This document shows positions 23,132 to 29,820 of a stretch of DNA of 41,206 bases, one piece after another (the first letter of the stretch is position 1; the number at the start of each line of letters is the position of its first letter). The notes beneath the pieces are model-generated. The model was not told the origin of the DNA, did not search any database, and saw only the letters and a list, made by a program, of their open reading frames with translations. This DNA is from Candidatus Dependentiae bacterium. GTDB lineage: Bacteria > Babelota > Babeliae > Babelales > Babelaceae. Location: NCBI GenBank assembly GCA_013821315.1, contig JACDHA010000012.1, positions 1-41,206 of the forward strand. The letters run 5' to 3'. A program made the position numbers and the translations under genes.

Positions 23132-24361
23132 TTAACGGCTCGTTGCCTTTTGAGCAACACTACCTATGTTTTGTAACGGACCAAGTACCGCTAAAATAAT
23201 AAATCCTATAACACCTGCCATAATCAAAAGCATAAGCGGGTTTAATAATGCTGACAAGCTATCAGCTCTTTCTTCAAGATCGTCTTCGTAATACCGTGCT
23301 ACGGTTAATAGCATAGCATCTAGTTGACCGCTTTGTTCGCCGGTATTAATTAAATAGATAGCTACTGGTGGGAAAAGTCCTGTTTCTTTTAAATAGGGCG
23401 CCATTTTACCCTGTTTTATAATATTATCACGCGCTATTTCAAGTTGCTGGGTAAGTACTTTATTGTTTACAATTTTGGTTACTATACCAAGAGCTTCAGG
23501 AAGATTTACGCCACCTTCTATAAGTATACCCAGCGTACGACTAAATTGTACTATAGCACCCATTTTTGAAAAATACTTAATAAGAGGCAGTTTTAGTTTT
23601 AATCTGTCTATAGTATAACTTCCTGACGCACTACGACTCCAAAAATAGAGACCTGCAATAATAATCACTAAACCTACAGCTATAAACAGTATATTATGAG
23701 TAAAAAAAGTTGAAAGAGCTATAAGAAATCGCGTAGGAGCTGGTAGCGGTACTTTTTGACTTTCTAAAGTACTTACAATTTGTGGCACTACTTTCCATAA
23801 AAGTAATACCGTAATAAGAACAATAACAGCAAGCTGAATGAGCGGATATCTAATAGCATCTTTTATGCGCCCTCTCATTTCATCAGTACGTTCTAAATAA
23901 TCATTAAGACGCTCTAGAATAACCTCGAGTTTGCCACTTGCTTCACCTGCTTTAACAAGCTGTATATAAATGGTATCAAATACTGCAGGAAAGCGTTGCA
24001 ACTCATCAGCTAATGAACGACCCTCTTTTATGCCGTCACGTAACGAGATAACAATAGATTGTAATCGCCCTTCTGTTTGTTCTGCAAGCAGATCAAGAGC
24101 TTGTACTAACGCAATACCTGATTTAAGTAATACCGAAAGTTGCTTGGTAAAGAACATTTTATCTTTAAGACTTACACCACGTTGAAAAATACGCTGAAAA
24201 AATGGTAAACGTGCTGTTTGGCTTGGCGCAGGTGTAATAGTGGTTGGTAGTAGATTCATTTTGGCAAGCTGGTCGCGTACCGCTTGCGTTGTTGCAGCAT
24301 CAACATAACCGGTTACTCTTTTGCCTTCTTTAGAAAAAGCTTGATAAAAATATAATGCCAT
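23132..24361 (-). CDS. gspF: Type II secretion inner-membrane protein GspF
   Basis: A 409-residue polytopic membrane protein. It begins MALYFYQAFSKEGKRVTGYV, typical of the GspF/PilC N-terminus, and holds two homologous T2SSF domains (about 70-195 and 270-395). Each has the family pattern (FTKQLSVLLKSGIALVQALD, then FSRTLGILIEGGVNLPEALG). Three membrane segments lie near 170-190, 222-240 and 375-395. GspF anchors the assembly ATPase GspE, which is not encoded in this window. First gene of the operon; AAAGGA lies eight bases before ATG 24361. A type IV pilus role (PilC) is excluded mainly by the gspG-K genes that follow. Confidence 0.92.
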   Translation of the reverse strand: MALYFYQAFSKEGKRVTGYVDAATTQAVRDQLAKMNLLPTTITPAPSQTARLPFFQRIFQRGVSLKDKMFFTKQLSVLLKSGIALVQALDLLAEQTEGRLQSIVISLRDGIKEGRSLADELQRFPAVFDTIYIQLVKAGEASGKLEVILERLNDYLERTDEMRGRIKDAIRYPLIQLAVIVLITVLLLWKVVPQIVSTLESQKVPLPAPTRFLIALSTFFTHNILFIAVGLVIIIAGLYFWSRSASGSYTIDRLKLKLPLIKYFSKMGAIVQFSRTLGILIEGGVNLPEALGIVTKIVNNKVLTQQLEIARDNIIKQGKMAPYLKETGLFPPVAIYLINTGEQSGQLDAMLLTVARYYEDDLEERADSLSALLNPLMLLIMAGVIGFIILAVLGPLQNIGSVAQKATSR

Positions 24362-24455
24362 AAAAAAAATCCTTTAAACTGCGCTTGAACAACAGGCCAT
24401 TTTCATGTTACCCTGATTTACAAAGTTTTAAGTGTCTTTACTCTCAAGGAGTTAT

Positions 24456-25454
24456 ATGAAACTGCGCTCATCGATCTATTGTATTAGTTTCACTAGTTTT
24501 TTACTCATTATGCAAGCTACTTGCTCTAAAGATACTCAAAAAGGTTTTGAGAATCAACATATCTCTCAATTAGGTTCATCTTCTTTGTATGATAGTGCTT
24601 TTAGGCCTATAGATTTTAACAGAGCAAGTATTACAAGCTTTATAACTCATTCTTATAATCACACAGCTTATGCAGAAAATCTTCTTGCGCTTGATTTCTC
24701 TCATATTATACAATTTCTAAGCTTTGCTACCCAAAGCCCACAGCCACGCTTATATGCTAAATCAATCTTTAAACTCTTTGGTCAAAAACTAAAAGCTACA
24801 CCACATGTCAATACTTATGCATTATTAATACTTGCAGACAAACTACCTGAGCTTATGAGGCCCCTTATGCTCCATGAATCAGAAAAAGCTGCCAAACAAG
24901 AAGCAATCGAACGAGCTCTTTATCACTTTCTTTTAAAAGACTTTAAAAAATTTAAGGAAAATTCTGAAGATACCTTAAAACAATTGTCTTATACTATCTA
25001 TGATATAACTATGCGTCAAAATGCACAAGATGACCAAGACATAAGCATCTACGAATTGCAAAAGGCAGTTGAGCAGTTTTTAGAAATTGCACTCAACAAA
25101 GTTATTTGGAGCCCTTACGATCAACAAGATATATGGCTTTGTGTAAAAGAACTTTCTTATAAACTTGAAGATCTATTAGCCGTAAACGGCCTTGTAGGCA
25201 CCGAAGAACTTGAAGCACTCTATTGGTCACTTATACACCGGTTTTGTTACCTATTGTCAACTGCGGGTCCTGAACTTAATCAAGAAACTTATAGTGCAAT
25301 ACAGCAAGATCTAGCTCAAAGTTCACTCTTACTTCTTTCTTTAAAAGAACAAGAATCTTTTATTACTTCTAAAAAAGAGCATCTTGAACAAGCAGTTATA
25401 GCAGCACAAGTTACTGCTACTGCGTACCAAACGGGGCTTATAGTTAAAAATTAA
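24456..25454 (+). CDS. Exported alpha-helical protein of unknown function
   Basis: A 332-residue protein, no family recognised. ATG 24456 has AAGGAG five bases upstream; a GTG further upstream lacks such a site. The N-terminus (MKLRSSIYCISFTSFLLIMQ then ATC) is a signal peptide; the Cys at residue 23 is not in a good lipobox. The mature protein is almost entirely helical, with repeated Leu/Glu/Lys heptads (about 60-330), and without strand-rich regions. The gene is divergent from gspF. Its stop codon interlocks with the stop of the next gene on the other strand. Confidence 0.65.
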   Translation: MKLRSSIYCISFTSFLLIMQATCSKDTQKGFENQHISQLGSSSLYDSAFRPIDFNRASITSFITHSYNHTAYAENLLALDFSHIIQFLSFATQSPQPRLYAKSIFKLFGQKLKATPHVNTYALLILADKLPELMRPLMLHESEKAAKQEAIERALYHFLLKDFKKFKENSEDTLKQLSYTIYDITMRQNAQDDQDISIYELQKAVEQFLEIALNKVIWSPYDQQDIWLCVKELSYKLEDLLAVNGLVGTEELEALYWSLIHRFCYLLSTAGPELNQETYSAIQQDLAQSSLLLLSLKEQESFITSKKEHLEQAVIAAQVTATAYQTGLIVKN

Positions 25455-25996
25455 CGTACTCCTGGCGTTGGTGCACCGGTTCTTAGAGGGCCAGAGTCAG
25501 TTGTAGCAGTGACAAAGTTAGAAACTGGCCTGTTAACAAGGGCACTATTGATTTGAACCGGAGCTGCTAGTGCATTAGATCGACCTAGAGGAGCAATTAC
25601 TTGAGTTGGTACTACTGCAGCAAAAGGCGCTATGCCAGGATTGCCAATGCTTGTTTCTAGTATGGTAGACTGAGGGACTAAACTTTGTGTTACCGGAGCT
25701 ATCGTTCTAGTTGATAATTGGTATTCCCTGAGCAACCACTGAAATAGTTGTTGAGAGAACAAACATTCTTGAGAAGGGGCAGCAATTACCGGTACAGACT
25801 GAATAGATCGCGCTTGGCAGCGGCTAAAATCTCTACAGCTTCCTTGACACTCAGTTATAAGCTCAAAACCAACATCTGAGCAAAAGCCCGATGGAGAACA
25901 ACAAAAAAACAGTGTTCTTTCAGGTGCGCTTTGTGCCCTTACACAACTATTTGCCGTTGCCCATAGGCAAAATATAGATAAAATAACGTTTTTCAT
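25451..25996 (-). CDS. Exported cysteine-rich protein with low-complexity tail, function unknown
   Basis: A 181-residue protein, no family recognised. The signal peptide is MKNVILSIFCLWATANSCVRA. The mature N-terminal 60 residues hold eight cysteines (FFCCSPSGFCSDV, TECQGSCRDFSRCQA, ECLF), a pattern suited to several disulphides. The rest (about 90-181) is rich in Ala, Pro, Val, Thr and Asn, and looks unstructured. Start codon ATG 25996 is preceded by AAAGAGAGA. Convergent with and interlocked to the helical protein gene. It resembles a small secreted effector or wall-attached protein only by composition, so no role is claimed. Confidence 0.6.
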   Translation of the reverse strand: MKNVILSIFCLWATANSCVRAQSAPERTLFFCCSPSGFCSDVGFELITECQGSCRDFSRCQARSIQSVPVIAAPSQECLFSQQLFQWLLREYQLSTRTIAPVTQSLVPQSTILETSIGNPGIAPFAAVVPTQVIAPLGRSNALAAPVQINSALVNRPVSNFVTATTDSGPLRTGAPTPGVR

Positions 25997-26133
25997 AATC
26001 TCTCTTTCGTGGTAGATTTAATAGTAGTAGAGAGTGCTTTTTATAGATACTACTTGTACACTCTTACAGATTAATAGTACCAAATTTATTTTCCATTTTA
26101 CAATAATTTTATAAAAATAAGGGCGAGATCCTC

Positions 26134-26748
26134 ATGCTTAAACGCGCTACTAAAGGAACACTAGAAGTAATTTGTGGTTCAATGTTCTCAGGAAAGTCTG
26201 AAGAGCTTATTAAACGTTTAAGACGAGCAGAGTTAGCTAACTTAAAGCTGTGTGTTTTTAAACATAAACTTGATGATCGCATGACTATAGAGTATATCTA
26301 CGCTCATAGTGGTGAAAAGTTTAAAGCTATAGCTTTAGAAAATCCTTATGATATGTATTTATTTATCTCAGATGAAACTCAAGTTATCGCTCTGGATGAA
26401 GTGCAATTTTTTTCAAACGACATTATTGCTATTATTCTTGATCTTATTGACTCAGGAAAACGTGTTATTGCAGCAGGACTTAACTTAGACTTTCGGGGTG
26501 TCCCTTTTGGCTGTATGCCTACGCTAATGGCACTTGCAGACTCAGTTACTAAGCTATCGGCTGTGTGCAGAGAGTGTGGCAAAGACGCCCATTATACCCA
26601 AAGACTTATTGATGGAAAAGCAGCTAAATTTGATGATCCTATTATAATGGTTGGAGCTCAAGAGTGTTATCAAGCGCGCTGTAGAGACTGCTATATTATT
26701 GACCAGAAAGCGTGGGTTAAACATGAGCAAAATCAAAACAACTTATAA
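26134..26748 (+). CDS. tdk: Thymidine kinase (type II)
   Basis: A 204-residue ATP-dependent kinase making dTMP from thymidine. Walker A is GSMFSGKSEEL (residues 14-24), Walker B-like IALDEVQFF (about 85-93) carries the catalytic Glu, and GLNLDFRGVPFG (about 114-125) is the thymidine-binding lasso region. The structural zinc site is formed by CREC (about 146-149) and CRDC (about 182-185). The C-terminal overlap with radA is 26 bases in another frame. With the dNK at 7837 it completes a deoxynucleoside salvage set. All key residues are present. Confidence 0.96.
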   Translation: MLKRATKGTLEVICGSMFSGKSEELIKRLRRAELANLKLCVFKHKLDDRMTIEYIYAHSGEKFKAIALENPYDMYLFISDETQVIALDEVQFFSNDIIAIILDLIDSGKRVIAAGLNLDFRGVPFGCMPTLMALADSVTKLSAVCRECGKDAHYTQRLIDGKAAKFDDPIIMVGAQECYQARCRDCYIIDQKAWVKHEQNQNNL

Positions 26749-28057
26749 TTGCACCAACTGTGCCTATCAAACTATAAAATGGCTAGGCTGCTGTCCTGAG
26801 TGTAAATCCTGGAATACTCTTGAACTTAGTCAAGCGCCAAGTGGCGGGCAAAAAACACTTGTTGCTCCAGTGACCCTTACGGCACTGTCGGGTATTGAAA
26901 CTAAACCCTTTACTCGCATGCTGTCAGGTATAAAAGAATGGGATCGTGTTACTGGTGGTGGCCTAGTGCCAGGTGAGTTTGCTGTCGTTACAGGTGATCC
27001 TGGCATTGGCAAATCAACTTTACTATTGCAAATTGCCGATAAACTTGCGCGTAGTTACACTATATTTTATTTTTCTTCTGAGGAATCTCTTGAGCAAGTA
27101 AAACTCAGAGCAGACCGTTTAGGTATTACAAGCCCTCAACTTTTATTTGCCGATCAAGCCAATCTTGATCAGATTATTTCTACTGCTCAAGCACATAAAC
27201 CGCATGTGGTAATAATTGATTCTATTCAAAACTGTTATACCCAAGATGCTCATAGTATACCTGGTAGCATAGGACAGCTTAAAGAGTCAGCATTTAAGCT
27301 TATGCGTCTTGCAAAAGAGCATGATATTACGGTTATAGTTACTGGGCATATCACGAAAGACGGCGTTATAGCCGGGCCTAAGACGCTTGAGCATATGGTT
27401 GACGCAGTGTTTTATTTGCAAGGCGAAGATCGCTGGCAAACACGTGTATTACGCTCAGTTAAAAACAGATTTGGCACTATTCATGAGCTTGGTTTTTTTG
27501 AAATGGTCGAAGAAGGCATGCAAGAGGTACCTAATATAAATCAGCAATTACTTGAAGAGATATCCTATAGTCCAGGTTCTGTTCTTATTAGCTTTATCGA
27601 AGGCTCACGGCCTCTCCTGCTTGAGCTGCAGGCTTTAGTGTTATCATCTAAGTTTGGCATGCCACAACGTGTTGTGTCGGGTATTGATCAGACACAGGTA
27701 GTATTGATTGCTGCAATTTTGGAAAAGTACTTGCAAGTTAAACTTAGTGCCCATGATATTTTTTTTAAAGTCAGTGGCGGCTTTAAAATTAAAACAAGTG
27801 GCGCAGATTTAGGTATAGCTTTGGCATTGCTTTCAAGTTACTTTCAAAAACCGTTACCAGAAAAATCGCTTGCCTTAGGTGAGATTAGTCTTACAGGGCA
27901 AATTAAGCCTATTAATCATATTGGTATTCATGCAAGTGAAGCTGAAAAGTTTGGTATAAGTAAATTACTGCTTGCTCATAATCAAAAAATTGAAACTTCC
28001 TGTAAAACAATGCGCTTTACTAACGTCTATGAGCTTCTTTCTCTTTTTGGTGACTGA
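26723..28057 (+). CDS. radA: DNA recombination/repair protein RadA (Sms)
   Basis: A 444-residue ATPase acting as a RecA-related helicase that extends D-loops in recombination. The N-terminal zinc finger is CTNC-x9-CCPEC (about residues 10-28). Walker A is GDPGIGKST (about 91-99), Walker B VVIIDSIQ (about 168), and the RadA-specific KNRFGT motif lies at about 246-251. The C-terminal third is the Lon-protease-like fold, ending in a helix. Starting at ATG 26723 gives the intact zinc finger; an upstream in-frame start inside tdk is unlikely. It overlaps tdk by 26 bases. No strong terminator follows it before the toxin-antitoxin promoter. Confidence 0.95.
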   Translation: MSKIKTTYNCTNCAYQTIKWLGCCPECKSWNTLELSQAPSGGQKTLVAPVTLTALSGIETKPFTRMLSGIKEWDRVTGGGLVPGEFAVVTGDPGIGKSTLLLQIADKLARSYTIFYFSSEESLEQVKLRADRLGITSPQLLFADQANLDQIISTAQAHKPHVVIIDSIQNCYTQDAHSIPGSIGQLKESAFKLMRLAKEHDITVIVTGHITKDGVIAGPKTLEHMVDAVFYLQGEDRWQTRVLRSVKNRFGTIHELGFFEMVEEGMQEVPNINQQLLEEISYSPGSVLISFIEGSRPLLLELQALVLSSKFGMPQRVVSGIDQTQVVLIAAILEKYLQVKLSAHDIFFKVSGGFKIKTSGADLGIALALLSSYFQKPLPEKSLALGEISLTGQIKPINHIGIHASEAEKFGISKLLLAHNQKIETSCKTMRFTNVYELLSLFGD

Positions 28058-28081
28058 TAAAATGTATAGTTAGATTACAAC

Positions 28082-28126
28082 TTGACAAAACCAGGAGGTG
28101 CCTGTTATAATATACACTAGTATATA
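28082..28126 (+). promoter_or_regulatory. Consensus promoter and palindromic operator of the toxin-antitoxin operon
   Basis: TTGACA (28082-28087) and TATAAT (28106-28111) are both perfect consensus hexamers, spaced by 18 bases. Immediately downstream TATACACTAGTATATA (28111-28126) is a near-perfect 16-base palindrome centred on ACTAGT, covering the predicted start. Type II antitoxins of the HigA class bind such palindromes to repress their own operon. This is the best promoter match seen in the window. Confidence 0.75.
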
Positions 28127-28146
28127 TTAACTGGAGCTAAAGTTAT

Positions 28147-28452
28147 ATGAAGCAACTCAAGACTGTCAAGATACAACAAACAGAAGATTTTGAAGATTGG
28201 TTTTTTAACCTTACAAAAAAAGAGCGCCTACAAATAACAGCTCGCTTAGAGCGTATAACAGCATATGGCCACTTTGGCGATTCTAAATTTTTAGGTGACG
28301 GTTTATACGAATTGCGTTGGAAAAACGGATGGCGGCTCTATTTTGTTATGATAAAAGATACACTTATATTACTAGTGGGTGGGCATAAAAATGACCAAGA
28401 AAAAGATATCAAAAAAGCAAGAATTAACATTGGACACTATAGCTACAATTAA
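28147..28452 (+). CDS. HigB/RelE-like toxin of a type II toxin-antitoxin pair
   Basis: A 101-residue toxin of the phage-derived Gp49/HigB-like family (addiction module killer). Members are mRNA interferases that cut mRNA at the ribosome. Features matching the family are FEDWFFNLTKKERLQITARL (N-terminal helix with W), a glycine turn GHFGDSKFLGDGLYELRW, RLYFVMIKDTLILLVGG, and the signature GGHKNDQEKDIKKA near the C-terminus. GGAG lies 11 bases before ATG 28147. It comes first in the operon, as in higBA, and overlaps the antitoxin by 62 bases. The pair seems complete and has its own regulated promoter. Confidence 0.88.
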   Translation: MKQLKTVKIQQTEDFEDWFFNLTKKERLQITARLERITAYGHFGDSKFLGDGLYELRWKNGWRLYFVMIKDTLILLVGGHKNDQEKDIKKARINIGHYSYN

Positions 28453-28738
28453 TTTAGACCCTAACAAAGTTAAGAAACTTAAAGATTTTAATCCCGAAAG
28501 CATCTTTCTGGATCATACTTTTGTAGGTGAAGCATTATTACAATGTTTAATAGATAATGATACAGAAGCTTTCATGGAAATTTTAGATTCTTATTTGAGA
28601 GTAAATAAAAAGAGAGTTGCTAAGAATGCTAATCTAACGCGTTCAACAGTTCAAAGTGCATTTTCTAAAAATGGCAATCCAACGCTTAAGACTATAGCTA
28701 AAATTGTACATCATGAAACAGCAGCCAAAAGAAGCTAA
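28391..28738 (+). CDS. HigA-like antitoxin with C-terminal HTH
   Basis: A 115-residue antitoxin. Residues about 40-75 (FLDHTFVGEALLQCLIDNDT) follow the 'addiction module antidote' pattern, and residues about 75-112 form an XRE-like helix-turn-helix (NKKRVAKNANLTRSTVQSAF, then NGNPTLKTIAKIV). A partner toxin is encoded just upstream. Two starts are possible: ATG 28391 with GGTGGG seven bases upstream (chosen), or GTG 28379. A long, Lys-rich N-terminal part about 1-30 is extra to the usual antitoxin. The HTH should bind the palindrome at 28111-28126. Confidence 0.85.
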   Translation: MTKKKISKKQELTLDTIATINLDPNKVKKLKDFNPESIFLDHTFVGEALLQCLIDNDTEAFMEILDSYLRVNKKRVAKNANLTRSTVQSAFSKNGNPTLKTIAKIVHHETAAKRS

Positions 28739-28745
28739 TATTTAC

Positions 28746-28765
28746 AAAAGCTCTCTAGAGCTTTT
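28746..28765 (+). terminator. Short hairpin after the toxin-antitoxin operon
   Basis: AAAAGCT (28746-28752) pairs with AGCTTTT (28759-28765), a 7-pair stem with 6-base loop, 8 bases after the antitoxin stop and ending in TTTT. The stem is A-T rich, so termination would be weak. Confidence 0.45.
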
Positions 28766-28825
28766 AAGCTAAACAAGATATACTTGAGCAAATTTCTTTA
28801 ACGCTACTTATTACAAGAGGCTCTT

Positions 28826-29446
28826 ATGAAAAAACTTTTTTCAAGTGTTGGCTTAGCACTTATCTCTTTAGGTTATTCGTATGCCAATGAGCATAAGCAT
28901 AATCTTATAAGCGTACACGCTCTTAATCCCCGCATTGTTTTAAATATTAAGTATGCAACGGCTGATAATTTTATGCATAAAAAGCTTTATTCAACCTCAC
29001 AATGCTACGTACATACAGCACTGGGTGAAAGATTAACAGCTATTCAGCAAGAGCTCGAGACTTTAGGATTAGGTCTTAAAATATTTGATGCCTATCGACC
29101 ATTATCTTTAGAAGAAACTATACGTGTAGCAGCACCTGAAGAGGCATATGTAAGTGCAACGCCAACAGGCTGCGCTCATAATCGCGGTACTGCAGTTGAC
29201 GTTACCCTAGTAAAAGCTGATGGCTCTGAGATAATCATGCCTTCAGAGTATGATGAATTTACTTTAAAAACACGCCGCTCTTATACAAGTGCTGTTCAAA
29301 CGGCTTTAAGCAATCGTGATTTGCTTGAAAAGCTTATGGTTAAATATGGCTTTATTTCTTATGATACTAATTGGTGGCATTTTGAGTTGCCGCATAGTGA
29401 ACATTATCCATTGCTTGATATAAGCTTTGAAGATTTAGCACGTTAA
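28826..29446 (+). CDS. VanX/DdpX-like D-Ala-D-Ala dipeptidase, exported, with altered catalytic residue
   Basis: A 206-residue M15D-type metallopeptidase with a signal peptide (MKKLFSSVGLALISLGYSYA), so probably periplasmic. Family members cleave D-Ala-D-Ala. Visible are KIFDAYRPLS (Arg91), zinc ligands H118 and D125 in CAHNRGTAVDVTL, and H185 in TNWWHFEL. In VanX the motif is E-W-W-H, whose Glu is the catalytic base; here it is N182-W-W-H. The remaining site is intact, so the enzyme may be slow, inactive or have a different job such as binding wall fragments. GAGG precedes ATG 28826. A strong terminator follows. Confidence 0.85.
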   Translation: MKKLFSSVGLALISLGYSYANEHKHNLISVHALNPRIVLNIKYATADNFMHKKLYSTSQCYVHTALGERLTAIQQELETLGLGLKIFDAYRPLSLEETIRVAAPEEAYVSATPTGCAHNRGTAVDVTLVKADGSEIIMPSEYDEFTLKTRRSYTSAVQTALSNRDLLEKLMVKYGFISYDTNWWHFELPHSEHYPLLDISFEDLAR

Positions 29447-29448
29447 TC

Positions 29449-29480
29449 AAAAAAGGGGATACTTCTGTATCCCCTTTTTT
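29449..29480 (+). terminator. Rho-independent terminator after the VanX-like gene
   Basis: AAAAAAGGGGATA (29449-29461) and TATCCCCTTTTTT (29468-29480) form a perfect 13-pair stem with loop CTTCTG, beginning three bases past the stop codon and ending in six T's. Confidence 0.9.
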
Positions 29481-29510
29481 AGTACTTATTGCAATCTTCT
29501 TGGGGATCTT

Positions 29511-29526
29511 AAGGGGCGCACCCCTT
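29511..29526 (-). other. Small GC-rich hairpin downstream of the 41-residue ORF
   Basis: AAGGGG-CGCA-CCCCTT is a perfect 6-pair stem with a 4-base loop, 13 bases past the stop of the small minus-strand ORF. No T-run follows on the minus strand, so it may be a weak terminator or an mRNA 3' stabiliser. Confidence 0.35.
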
Positions 29527-29539
29527 ATTATATATTAAT

Positions 29540-29665
29540 TTAGTAATCTACTTGCTTATAAGACTTACGCGTACGCCGTGTAAGATTAGATTGGTTTTCT
29601 GAAAGGCGCCATACGGCTATAGTTGCACTAATCAAGGCTACCCAGCCTACTATCTCTTGTATCAT
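29540..29665 (-). CDS. Small single-span membrane protein (41 residues)
   Basis: A short open frame on the minus strand with ATG 29665 preceded by GGGAG five to six bases upstream. It encodes MIQEIVGWVALISATIAVWR, followed by a polar, basic tail LSENQSNLTRRTRKSYKQVD ending in Tyr. Residues 4-19 are a likely membrane helix with a positively charged cytoplasmic tail. It is the only coding signal in the 374-base stretch between the VanX-like gene and the caspase-like gene. Such small membrane proteins often modulate larger membrane proteins; no partner is suggested. Real translation is supported only by the ribosome binding site and the protein-like composition. Confidence 0.5.
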   Translation of the reverse strand: MIQEIVGWVALISATIAVWRLSENQSNLTRRTRKSYKQVDY

Positions 29666-29744
29666 GTACTCTCCCTGAAAATAACTGCTTTCAACTTTTT
29701 AGGTTAGTATACCAAAAGAGGCTAGAGGTAAGCTAGCAAATCTA

Positions 29745-29772
29745 TTGCATATGTTATCAAAAGGCGTATCAT
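29745..29772 (+). promoter_or_regulatory. Possible promoter of the caspase-like gene
   Basis: TTGCAT (29745-29750) and TATCAT (29767-29772) are 16 bases apart, about 48 bases before ATG 29821. The -35 match is modest. Confidence 0.3.
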
Positions 29773-29820
29773 TAAGAAATATACATAAAATCTTATTTTT
29801 AATACTAGAGCAATTACACC

